Positions 46,694 to 54,417 of a DNA stretch of 64,000 nucleotides are shown in pieces. The DNA is taken from the NCBI RefSeq assembly GCF_001426525.1, contig NZ_LMEW01000036.1, forward strand, positions 257,947-321,946, read 5' to 3'. A program made the translations under genes and the position numbers. This DNA comes from Massilia sp. Root133. Its GTDB lineage: Bacteria; Pseudomonadota; Gammaproteobacteria; Burkholderiales; Burkholderiaceae_D. Under the pieces are notes generated by a model. That model saw nothing but the letters and a program-made list of their open reading frames with translations. It was not told the DNA's origin and made no database searches. The stretch's first letter is position 1. Each line of letters starts with the position of its first letter.

Positions 46694-47278
46694 TCAGGCT
46701 CCGGCTGACAGGCGCGCCAGTTGCGGGTCCATGATGGTCCCGAAGATGGTGGTATCGCCATAGGCGCGCGCCGACAACATGGCGCCGTGCACGGTCGCCA
46801 TGAAGGCTTCCGCTTCCACGCGCGGCGTGTCGGTCAGGGCCACGACGCCGAGCGCGGCGCCGCGCTCGAGGACAGCCGTGAGCCAGCCCGACAGGAAGCG
46901 GAAATATGCACGGATCTCGAGCGCGATCTCTTCCGGCAATACCGGTAATTCGTTGGCCAGCAGGGCGCATACGCAAAACGGCGCGCTCGCGTCGCCGATA
47001 CAGGTTTTCCAGTAGCCGATGTAGGCGCGCAGTTGATCGAGCGGTCCCGGCACGGCGCGCTCGAGATTGGCGATGCCTTCTTCGGCGGCTTCCCGGTACC
47101 GGATGACGAGGGTTTTCACCAGGTCGAGTTTGCTCGGGAAGTGGTGGTGGATGCTCGGCTTGCGGATGCCCACGACCTCGGCAATGTCTGCATAGCTGAA
47201 TCCGTTGTAACCGCCGGCGACGATCAGGGAACGTGCGCAGGCCAGGATATCGTCGGCAGTGGAGAGCGATTTGTTCAT
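46694..47278 (-). CDS. TetR-family transcriptional regulator
   Basis: The 194-aa repressor has an N-terminal helix-turn-helix (ADIAEVVGIRKPSIHHHFPSKLDLV) and a C-terminal ligand domain with a Cys pair (FCVCALLANEL). The start at 47278 is the conserved N-terminus; an open frame continues upstream but is not protein-like. Its own promoter region (47289-47306) and that of the neighbouring membrane protein carry the same dyad, so autoregulation and control of that gene are likely. The style resembles NemR/AcuR-like sensors of reactive compounds. Confidence 0.9.
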   Translation of the reverse strand: MNKSLSTADDILACARSLIVAGGYNGFSYADIAEVVGIRKPSIHHHFPSKLDLVKTLVIRYREAAEEGIANLERAVPGPLDQLRAYIGYWKTCIGDASAPFCVCALLANELPVLPEEIALEIRAYFRFLSGWLTAVLERGAALGVVALTDTPRVEAEAFMATVHGAMLSARAYGDTTIFGTIMDPQLARLSAGA

Positions 47279-47288
47279 GACAGTGAGA

Positions 47289-47306
47289 TTACCTTCTAGT
47301 AGGTAG
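47289..47306. promoter_or_regulatory. TetR-type operator ahead of tetR
   Basis: TTACCTTCTAGTAGGTAG lies 11 bp upstream of the tetR start and is the inverted relative of the site at 46625-46640. Binding here would block tetR transcription. Confidence 0.65.
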
Positions 47307-47349
47307 GCTGTCAACCGCCGGCAAAGCCGGTCGTGCGATGCGGCGGCGG

Positions 47350-47634
47350 TTATTGGTCGAGGCTCGCCAGCGCCCAGCACTGCGTCCACGAAAAAATGGC
47401 GTGCCGCTGTTCGTTGTCGACGGCGCCCGTGAGGATCTCGGTCAGAAAATGGGCGACGTTCGTCCGCAGGTGATTCGGAAGACATGCGACCGTCGCGATG
47501 GATGACTCGATGTCCGGATGCACGCTCGACATCATGATCTGCACGACGACCTCCGCATGTTCGGTCCAGCCGGCACCGTCGACATAGTTCATGAGCGCCG
47601 TGGCGCTGTCTGGCATGTTCATCTGGTTTCGCAT
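47350..47634 (-). CDS. Hypothetical 94-aa protein
   Basis: The frame gives a balanced, soluble-looking small protein (DSATALMNYVDGAGWTEHAEVV...) without signal peptide or membrane segment. No domain is recognised. No strong ribosome binding site supports any of the nearby starts (47634, 47622). It lies between tetR and a gene remnant and could itself be a leftover of a larger lost gene. Confidence 0.4.
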   Translation of the reverse strand: MRNQMNMPDSATALMNYVDGAGWTEHAEVVVQIMMSSVHPDIESSIATVACLPNHLRTNVAHFLTEILTGAVDNEQRHAIFSWTQCWALASLDQ

Positions 47635-47806
47635 GATCAACGTATCCGGGCTCGAATGGTGAAGTCACCCAGAGTACAGCAGTCGGGTGACCGACAGGAT
47701 GAAATCTGGAACGCGCGGGCAGATTCGTGGCAGCCGTTGCAACGATACGTGGTGCAACTGGTACAGTCGGTGTCCGCTCGTGCATTTCCGATAGCAGCGC
47801 GGACGG

Positions 47807-48027
47807 TCAGAAGTCCTCGAACCAGCGTTCCCGGAAGCCGGGCGCGTCATGGTCGGCATTCGTCCCAATGCACCGCGTGCCGGTCGAGCCCGGCCGGCAC
47901 GGACCGGATCCCGTGTGTAGTCATGGCCTTTGCGTTCGCCCGGCGCTTGCGGATGGAACTCGAGGTAGAGGACGTCGCGCCCCTGTTTGCGTGCGATCGC
48001 GTCGATGCGTTCGATCAATCGGGGCAT
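47807..48027 (-). pseudogene. Frameshifted remnant of an unknown conserved protein
   Basis: The first frame reads MPRLIERIDAIARKQGRDVL then YLEFHPQAPGERKGHDYTRDPVR. Protein-like sequence continues in a second frame (AGLDRHAVHWDE) and ends in a third as NADHDAPGFRERWFEDF before a TGA at 47807-47809. The ends look like an intact family whose middle is missing, so an internal deletion plus frameshifts is inferred. It starts 5 bp after the 442-aa gene stop, as if once in operon with it. Confidence 0.5.
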
Positions 48028-48032
48028 GGCTG

Positions 48033-49361
48033 TCAATAACCGTCCATGAACAGCACCATCTCGACGCCGCGCGTGGTCCATGCCCCGGCGCCGCCGTCCG
48101 GCAGGGGCATCTTCGGATAAGCGCCGTTGTTCAGGATGTCACGGATGTCGCGCACCACCTGGCTGCCCGCGACCTGGCCGGCCCAGGTCTTGTAGCCCGA
48201 CGGCCAGCGCCGGGACAGCGTGCGCGGACGGGTGCCGCCGCGCCCCGGCACGGTGCCGACGCCGGGGAACAGCGTGGCTGGCTCAACGCCCGCGGGAAGC
48301 AGCCCGTCGAGGCGGTCGACGATGGACGTGGCCACGCGGCTGTCCCAGATCGCTTGCGGACGTCCCGTCCCGAGGCCGTCGACGTGGTCCGTCACGAAGG
48401 CGGCGACCTTGGTCCAGCCGCTGTTCATGTGTGCGCGCGCATCGGCGTCGTTGTCGAGCGCGGCCCGCACGACGTCCTGGACCGTGCTCGCGGTGACGGT
48501 CTTCGGGTCCTGCGGTACGCCGCCCCACGTGAAGACGGCGTGCGCCAGCGCGACCGCGCGCGCCTGCTCGTCCGCGTCCCACGCGCCACGTTCGGCCAGC
48601 GCTTCGGCCAGCGCACGCGCCGTCTGCGCGATGTCCCGCATGCCCGCGGCGGTCTCCCGGTAACCCTGCGCGGGCGCCGGCCAGAAGTAGGCGCGCAGGC
48701 GGTCGTCCCACCCTTTGACGGGCGCGCCGAACGGGCGCTTGCGGTAGACGCGCTGGAATGGCTGCTCGTGGATGTCCTTGACGAGCGCTTCGAGACAGCC
48801 TGTCCGGCTCTGCGCGGACGGGTTCGTCGACGCCGGCACGGACGGCGCGGCGCCGGGCGTGCCGGCGTGCGGCAGCAATTGCACCGGGATGCCTTGCGAC
48901 TCCAGGTCCGACTCCAGCAACCGGCGCGCCTCTCCCAGTGCCTGCCGGCGCTCGTCGTCGCTCGCGCCGGACCAGGTGGCGATGGCTTCCGGCGTCAGCT
49001 CGACCCCGCGAATCAGCTTTTTCCGCGTCGTGCTTGGCATGTCGACCGGCCGGAACCACTTGCCGTTGTCTGCGCGCGTGAAGAAGTCATCCGTGCTGTG
49101 ACTCGTATCGATCAACCCGGAAGCGAGCCGCAGGATGATGTCGAACCCGCAGGCCCGTTCGGCCTGCTCGCGCGTGATGTCCGGCCACGCCGCGCTGTTC
49201 AGGTAGGCCGAGAGGGTCGCGTTCGCGGACCGGCGCGGCATGCGGGCGCGCAGCGGCTCCGGCTCTTCCGGATGCCACTCCGCCATGAGTTCGTGCCACA
49301 AGGCGAGGACCAGCGCGAGATTCGCGCGACGTTTTTTCGAAGCAAACTGAACTTGTAGCAT
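48033..49361 (-). CDS. Unknown 442-aa protein divergent from WYL regulator
   Basis: No family is recognised with confidence. The protein is soluble, with no signal peptide. It has a variable Ala/Pro/Ser-rich linker near residues 160-185, and a conserved-looking C-terminal half with WDSRVATSIVDRLDGLL, RRWPSGYKTWAGQVAGSQVVRDIRDILN and the end AWTTRGVEMVLFMDGY. The latter pattern faintly recalls OGG-fold DNA glycosylase relatives, but this is only an impression. It is divergent from a WYL-domain regulator across a perfect inverted repeat, the arrangement of many WYL-controlled defence genes. Confidence 0.6.
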   Translation of the reverse strand: MLQVQFASKKRRANLALVLALWHELMAEWHPEEPEPLRARMPRRSANATLSAYLNSAAWPDITREQAERACGFDIILRLASGLIDTSHSTDDFFTRADNGKWFRPVDMPSTTRKKLIRGVELTPEAIATWSGASDDERRQALGEARRLLESDLESQGIPVQLLPHAGTPGAAPSVPASTNPSAQSRTGCLEALVKDIHEQPFQRVYRKRPFGAPVKGWDDRLRAYFWPAPAQGYRETAAGMRDIAQTARALAEALAERGAWDADEQARAVALAHAVFTWGGVPQDPKTVTASTVQDVVRAALDNDADARAHMNSGWTKVAAFVTDHVDGLGTGRPQAIWDSRVATSIVDRLDGLLPAGVEPATLFPGVGTVPGRGGTRPRTLSRRWPSGYKTWAGQVAGSQVVRDIRDILNNGAYPKMPLPDGGAGAWTTRGVEMVLFMDGY

Positions 49362-49451
49362 CCGTTGATTCCTTATCGATCACGTAACGCGCCGCCCACT
49401 GCCATCAGGCGTCCGGCGCACCGAAACCGCATGATGCGGCAGGGGTGCGAC

Positions 49452-49495
49452 AGCATAAGTCGCACGTTGACTAAATGCAACATTCGACTTATGCT
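49452..49495. promoter_or_regulatory. Perfect 11-bp inverted repeat, candidate WYL operator
   Basis: AGCATAAGTCG (49452-49462) and CGACTTATGCT (49485-49495) are perfect inverted copies 22 bp apart. They lie in the divergent gap between the 442-aa gene and the WYL regulator, 22 bp before the regulator's ATG. BrxR/CapW-type WYL repressors bind paired inverted repeats in such positions. Confidence 0.7.
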
Positions 49496-49517
49496 CCGTC
49501 GGATCGGGGAGGCGTAC

Positions 49518-50639
49518 ATGGATCGAGATGCCGATGAGAGCGGCGGCGGGAAAGCGCGCGTCGAACAGACGTTGCGGCGCCGGCTTGCGCTGGTCGCGCT
49601 GTTGCCCGACAGCGGCCGCCCGGGCATCGGTGCGTCCGCGTTGGCGCGGCGGCTGAACGAGGAAGGCTACCAGTGCGTGGTACGCACGGTCGAGCGGGAT
49701 CTGGCCGAGATCGCCGCGGAGGGCAACGCCTGGCGCGACGCCGGCATCGATATCGTGGGCAACCCGAACCCGGCGAATGCGTCAGGCAAGCTGTGGTCGC
49801 ACCGGACACCGGCGAGGCCCCTGATGCTGCGCCTGCCCTCGAGCGAAGATGCGTTGCTCGTGAACCTGCTCGCACAGGAACTGCACATGCTGGTCCCGGC
49901 CTCGGCGCAGCGGACCCTGGCGGCGTATGAACAATCCGCGGCGCGGGTGGGCCACTGGCCCGGCAGGGACGAGTACGCGCGCTATCGGCAAAAGATCCGC
50001 ATCCTCGCGGAAGGCCCGACGATGTCGCCGCCGCCGCTCGACGGCGCGCACCTGCGCGAGATCAACGAAGCCTTGTTGCGCGACGAACAGGTCGATGTGC
50101 GGTACGCCGCCGCCAGTCGCGCGGGCGAGGCGAGCTACCGCCTGCATCCGATCGGCATGGTCAAGAAGGGTCGGTTCTTCTGGCTGGTCGCGGCGAAGGA
50201 AGAGGACGGGCGGCTGGTCGACGGACCGCGCACGTTCCGGATGGACCGGGTCCGGCACGTCGCGCGCCGCGTCAACCAACCGGTGGCGCGCGGCCTGCCC
50301 GTGTTGCAGGACGTCCTCGCCGGCGGCGCGCTCGAGTTCTTCCCGGCAGGGACCGTGGCCCTGGTGCTGCGCTCCCGGCCCGGCAAGGCGGGCAACCAAC
50401 TCATCGCCAACTACATCGACACCCCGCTCGGCGCCGACCAGCGCATCGCCGCGCGGCCCGAAGGCGGCCACGAACTCCGTGCCACCGTGACCTATACGCG
50501 CGAACTGGTGTGGATGCTGCAGGCCCAGGCGCATCTGCTGCAAGTCGTGGCCCCGCCGGACCTGCGCGAGGAACTGCGGCAGTTCGCCACCTGGGCCGCG
50601 GCGCATTACGGTGACGCTGCCGGCGCCGCGGCGCCATAA
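49518..50639 (+). CDS. WYL-domain transcriptional regulator
   Basis: The 373-aa protein has an N-terminal winged helix (VEQTLRRRLALVALLPDSG, then SALARRLNEEGYQCVVRTVERDLAEI), a central WYL domain (VDVRYAAASRAGEASYRLHPIGMVKKGRFFWLVA) and a C-terminal WCX region. The start at 49518 has a GGGGAGG site 6 nt upstream; the longer open frame would run through the inverted repeat. Such proteins act as nucleic-acid- or nucleotide-sensing repressors. Its last 34 bp overlap the convergent SGNH gene. Confidence 0.88.
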   Translation: MDRDADESGGGKARVEQTLRRRLALVALLPDSGRPGIGASALARRLNEEGYQCVVRTVERDLAEIAAEGNAWRDAGIDIVGNPNPANASGKLWSHRTPARPLMLRLPSSEDALLVNLLAQELHMLVPASAQRTLAAYEQSAARVGHWPGRDEYARYRQKIRILAEGPTMSPPPLDGAHLREINEALLRDEQVDVRYAAASRAGEASYRLHPIGMVKKGRFFWLVAAKEEDGRLVDGPRTFRMDRVRHVARRVNQPVARGLPVLQDVLAGGALEFFPAGTVALVLRSRPGKAGNQLIANYIDTPLGADQRIAARPEGGHELRATVTYTRELVWMLQAQAHLLQVVAPPDLREELRQFATWAAAHYGDAAGAAAP

Positions 50640-51268
50640 ACGACCGTCCGGCGCGCGGCAGGGTCGTGGGCGCCGACCAGCGCGGCGATCGCGGCGGCGA
50701 TCTTGCGGCCGCCCTGCGCGGAGGGCTCGATCGGCGACGAGGACGCATAGTCGGCCGCTTCCGCGCAGGTCAGCCGGAGGTCGAGCACCGGGAGCGCGCG
50801 GGCCGCGGCCTCGCGCAGGATCACGTCGTTGAACGGCGCAAGCGCCGTGCGCAGTCCCGGCGCGAGGTTCGGGACGGCATCGTAGACCGTCGCCACGGCC
50901 ACCGGCACGCGTTGCGACAGCACGACGTCGAGCATGTGCCGGTAGGCGCGGCGGAACTCCGCCTGCCAGGACGCCAGCAGTTCGGCGGCATCGAGGACCG
51001 AGCGCACGGGCGTCTGCATCGCGCCCACGAGCGGCAGGACATCGTTGCCGCCGCAGCTCACGACGAGCCAGGTCGGTGGTGCCGGTAGTTCCGCCAGCCG
51101 TGCGACCTGCGCCTCGACGTCGCTCAATACGCTGCCGTCGCGGGCCAGCAGGGACACCTCGCCTTGCCGGCCCAGCGCCGCCCGCACATGGCACACGACC
51201 TCCATGCCTTCCGCGACGTACAACGCGTTATCGAAAATCGAGTCGCCCAACAAGACGATATGGCTCAT
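50606..51268 (-). CDS. SGNH/GDSL hydrolase-family protein
   Basis: The 220-aa protein has the block-I GDSIFDN motif with Ser10, and GGND (Gly74, Asn75). The expected block-V Asp-x-x-His is replaced by SPIEPSAQGG, putting Glu181 where the catalytic histidine normally lies. This may be a subfamily trait or indicate altered chemistry. The start at 51268 has a GGAGGC ribosome binding site. No signal peptide is seen, so it is likely cytosolic. Confidence 0.8.
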   Translation of the reverse strand: MSHIVLLGDSIFDNALYVAEGMEVVCHVRAALGRQGEVSLLARDGSVLSDVEAQVARLAELPAPPTWLVVSCGGNDVLPLVGAMQTPVRSVLDAAELLASWQAEFRRAYRHMLDVVLSQRVPVAVATVYDAVPNLAPGLRTALAPFNDVILREAAARALPVLDLRLTCAEAADYASSSPIEPSAQGGRKIAAAIAALVGAHDPAARRTVVYGAAAPAASP

Positions 51269-51316
51269 GATGCCTCCGGTAGCGATGCCAGGCATGATGA
51301 TCGCACGGCGGGACGA

Positions 51317-52816
51317 CTACGCGGCGGTCTTCCCGGCGACGCCGCGCTGCGCCACACCCACCACCACCTGCGCGACGAGCGCCACCGCGACGTTGACGGC
51401 CAGCGCCAGCAAGCCGGTGTACAGGGTCACGCCGGCGTCGCCCAGGTGCAGCGTATGCACCGGCTTGATGCCGTCGCCGAACGCGATCCACGTGCCGGCC
51501 ACGATGCCGACGGCCCAGCCGCACAGCAGGGCGGTGCTGCCGAAGCGGCGCGAGAACAGGCCGAACACGACGGCGGGGAAGGTCTGCAGGATCCACACGC
51601 CGCCCAGCAGCTGCAGGTCCAATGCGAACTTCGTCGGCAGGAACACGATGCAGACCAGCGCGCCGACCTTGACGACGAGCGACACCATCTTCGCCACCTT
51701 CGCCTCCCCGGCCGGGCTGACGTGCGGGTTGACGTACGGCTTCCAGAAATTGCGCGTGAAGAGATTGGCGGCGCCGATCGACATCACGGCCGCCGGCACC
51801 AGCGCGCCGATGGCGATGGCGGAGAAGGCGAAGCCGCTGAACCAGTCCGGGAACAGGGCGCCGAACAGGGCGGGGACGACGTCGTTGTTGCTCGCCACCT
51901 TGAGGTGCGCGGCGTGCGCCATGTAGCCGAGCAGCGCGATGAGGCCCAGCAGGATCGTGTAGGCCGGCAGGAAGATGGCGTTCTTGCGGATCGTGTCGGC
52001 GCTCTTCGCGGCGAAGATGCCGGTCAGCGTGTGCGGGTACATGAACGCGGCCAGCGCCGAGCCGAGCGCCAGGGTCGCATACGGCAGCATCTGGGCGGGC
52101 TGCAAGACCAGGCCGGTGGCGCCGCCCTTGGCCGCGAACGCGTCGCCGGCGGCCGAGAAGATGCCGGCATAGCCGCCCAGCTTCACCGGCACCAGCACCA
52201 CCGCGACCAGCACGACGATGTAGATCATGACGTCCTTGACGAAGGCGATCAGCGCCGGCGCGCGCAGGCCCGCGGCATACGTGTACAGGGCGAGCACGAT
52301 GAACGCCGCCGCCAGCGGCAGTTCGCCCGTCAGGCCCAGCGCCCTGATCACGACCTCCATGCCCACGAGCTGCAGCGCGATGTAGGGCATCGTGGCGACG
52401 ACGCCCGTCAGCGCGATCGCCAGTTCCAGCGGACGCGAGCCGTAGCGGCCGTAGACCACGTCGGCCGCGGTCACGTGGCCGGCGGCCTGCGCGGCGCCCC
52501 ACAGCTTCGGCATGATGACGAAGACGATCGGGTACACGAGGATGGTGTAGGGCAGGGCGAAGAAGCCGTAGGCGCCCACCGCGTAGACGAGGGCCGGCAC
52601 GGCGATCACGGTGTAGGCGGTATAGAAATCGCCGCCGACGAGGAACCACGTGATCCACGTGCCGAAGTTGCGGCCGCCCAGGCCCCATTCGTCGAGGTGC
52701 TCGCCCTTGCCCGCGCCGCCCGACTGCCAGCGCGAGGCCATGAAGCCCATCACCGTGACGAGGACGAAGAAGCCGATGAAGACCCACAGCGCGGTCCAGT
52801 TGATCGTGGATGTCAT
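51317..52816 (-). CDS. Sodium:solute symporter, MctP-like
   Basis: This 499-aa carrier has about 13 membrane spans and SSSF-family signs (FVLVTVMGFMASRW, LDEWGLGGRNFGTWITWFLVGGDFYTAYT, MYPHTLTGIFAAKSADTIRKN). It resembles the monocarboxylate permease MctP of rhizobia. It overlaps the DUF3311 gene by ATGA; such a small partner commonly accompanies these carriers. The start at 52816 has a strong AAGGAAGGGAG stretch ahead. The substrate is probably a short monocarboxylate, and benzoate-related acids are possible given the neighbours. Confidence 0.88.
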   Translation of the reverse strand: MTSTINWTALWVFIGFFVLVTVMGFMASRWQSGGAGKGEHLDEWGLGGRNFGTWITWFLVGGDFYTAYTVIAVPALVYAVGAYGFFALPYTILVYPIVFVIMPKLWGAAQAAGHVTAADVVYGRYGSRPLELAIALTGVVATMPYIALQLVGMEVVIRALGLTGELPLAAAFIVLALYTYAAGLRAPALIAFVKDVMIYIVVLVAVVLVPVKLGGYAGIFSAAGDAFAAKGGATGLVLQPAQMLPYATLALGSALAAFMYPHTLTGIFAAKSADTIRKNAIFLPAYTILLGLIALLGYMAHAAHLKVASNNDVVPALFGALFPDWFSGFAFSAIAIGALVPAAVMSIGAANLFTRNFWKPYVNPHVSPAGEAKVAKMVSLVVKVGALVCIVFLPTKFALDLQLLGGVWILQTFPAVVFGLFSRRFGSTALLCGWAVGIVAGTWIAFGDGIKPVHTLHLGDAGVTLYTGLLALAVNVAVALVAQVVVGVAQRGVAGKTAA

Positions 52817-52995
52817 CGCTGCTCTCCCTTCCTTTGCTCGTGGCGGTAGACGAGCCAGATCAGGAAGGACGTCAGCGGCACCCACAGAAACTGGTACCAG
52901 TAAAAGAACGGAAAGCCGAACAGGGCGGGCAGGGGCTGGTTGTAGAACGGCGTCCACAGCAGGCCCAGGAAGGGGATGAGCAGCAGGAGCTTCAT
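52813..52995 (-). CDS. DUF3311 small membrane protein
   Basis: This 60-aa protein has two hydrophobic segments (LLLLIPFLGLLWTPF and FFYWYQFLWVPLTSFLIWLVY) and the polar end RHEQRKGEQR, matching DUF3311 proteins that pair with MctP-type symporters. Its stop overlaps the symporter start by ATGA. It is the first gene of the leftward two-gene transport operon. Confidence 0.85.
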   Translation of the reverse strand: MKLLLLIPFLGLLWTPFYNQPLPALFGFPFFYWYQFLWVPLTSFLIWLVYRHEQRKGEQR

Positions 52996-53095
52996 GGAGA
53001 TTCCTTGGCGAGAAATCGTCGATTATTCGCCAGGGGTCTCCAGGAAAACAGTATCAGATTGTAGGGGACACGCGACACAAAACCGCGCACACGCC

Positions 53096-53121
53096 ATACC
53101 CATCAGGTATCGAATGGATAC
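53096..53121. promoter_or_regulatory. CatM/BenM-type triple half-site ahead of benE
   Basis: ATAC (53096-53099), GTAT (53107-53110) and ATAC (53118-53121) occur at exact 7-bp spacings, giving a perfect ATAC-N7-GTAT site plus an adjoining GTAT-N7-ATAC. This is the consensus bound by CatM/BenM LysR regulators. It lies 73 bp before benE and about 100 bp from the divergent DUF3311-symporter operon, so it may control both. Confidence 0.75.
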
Positions 53122-53193
53122 CAAATCGGTCTTGGACGCGCCTGTGCAATCTCTCTACCCTTGGTCCCGATAACGATAAGACAAGGAGACACC

Positions 53194-54405
53194 ATGGGCA
53201 CAGGACAGGTGGAGTGCGCCGCCGTGCGCGGCCGGCGCTGGTCCGACGGATCGCTGTCGGCCGTGGCCGCGGGCTTCCTGGCCGTGCTGGTCTCGTTTTC
53301 CGGACCGCTGGCGATCTTCTACCAGGCCGCGCAGGCGGGCCGCATGCCGGACGCCATGTTCGCATCGTGGGTGTGGGGCATCTCCGTCGGCGCGGGCATC
53401 GCCGGCATCGTCCTGAGCTGGCGCCTGCGCGCACCCGTCATCACGGCGTGGTCGGCACCGGGCAGCGCGCTCCTCATCACGCTGTTTCCGCAGCTGCCGC
53501 TGGGCGAGGCCGTCGGGGCCTATCTCGCCGCGGCCGCCATCCTGCTCGCCATCGGCCTGTCCGGCTCACTCGAACGCATCATGGCCCACGTGCCGACAGG
53601 GATCGCCAGCGGCATGATGGCCGGGATCCTCGTGCCGTTCGGGATGAACGCGTTCAGGACGGCAGGCACGCTGCCGCTGCTGGCGTTCGGCATGATCGCC
53701 GCGTACCTCGTGTTCCGCCGCGCGGTGCCGCGCTACGGCGTCGTGCTGCTGCTCGTCGCCGGCACCGGCATCGCGTGGCTGTCCGGCGCGACGCATCTTG
53801 CCGCCGTCCGCTTCGGGTTCGTCGTGCCTGCGGTGATCGCGCCCGCGTGGAGCTGGACCAGCACGTTCAGCCTCGCGCTGCCGCTCGTGCTGGTGACGCT
53901 CACCGGCCAGTACCTGCCCGGCATCGCGGTGCTGAAGACGTCCGGCTACGCCACGCCGGCGCGGCCGGTGATCGTCACGTGCAGCCTCGTGTCGCTGGCG
54001 ATCGCGTGCACAGGCGGCATCACGATCGCGCTCGCCGCCATCACGGCCGCGATGTGCACGAGCCGCGACGCGCACGAGGACCCGCGCCGCCGCTACGTGG
54101 CCGGCATCGCCAACGGCGTGTTCTACCTGCTCGCGGGCCTGTGCGGCGGTTCCATCGTCATGCTGTTCGCCGCGCTGCCGAAGGAACTGATCGTCTGCCT
54201 GGCGGGACTGGCGCTGCTGGGCGCCATCGGTTCGAACCTCGCCGGCGTGATGGCGGCCGAGGACCACCGCGAAGCCTCGGTGATCGCCTTCCTCGCCACC
54301 GCGTCCGGCATGACCTTCCTCGGCCTCGGCGCCGCGTTCTGGGGCGTCGTCATCGGCATGGCGGCGCACCGCATCCTGCATCACCCCACGACAACACATC
54401 CATAA
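53194..54405 (+). CDS. benE: Benzoate transporter BenE
   Basis: This 403-aa inner-membrane protein with about 12 spans belongs to the BenE benzoate:proton symporter family. Markers are ITAWSAPGSALLIT, PTGIASGMMAGILVPFG and LTGQYLPGIAVLKTSGY. The start at 53194 has an AAGGAG ribosome binding site; an earlier start in the frame lacks one. It precedes benK by 12 bp and lies on the opposite arm from the ben/cat enzymes, under a shared-looking operator. Confidence 0.92.
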   Translation: MGTGQVECAAVRGRRWSDGSLSAVAAGFLAVLVSFSGPLAIFYQAAQAGRMPDAMFASWVWGISVGAGIAGIVLSWRLRAPVITAWSAPGSALLITLFPQLPLGEAVGAYLAAAAILLAIGLSGSLERIMAHVPTGIASGMMAGILVPFGMNAFRTAGTLPLLAFGMIAAYLVFRRAVPRYGVVLLLVAGTGIAWLSGATHLAAVRFGFVVPAVIAPAWSWTSTFSLALPLVLVTLTGQYLPGIAVLKTSGYATPARPVIVTCSLVSLAIACTGGITIALAAITAAMCTSRDAHEDPRRRYVAGIANGVFYLLAGLCGGSIVMLFAALPKELIVCLAGLALLGAIGSNLAGVMAAEDHREASVIAFLATASGMTFLGLGAAFWGVVIGMAAHRILHHPTTTHP

Positions 54406-54417
54406 GGAGACAATCGC

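Noticed and set aside
49365-49517. Upstream extension of the WYL gene
   Set aside because: It crosses the inverted repeat and promoter; the ATG at 49518 has the only good ribosome binding site.
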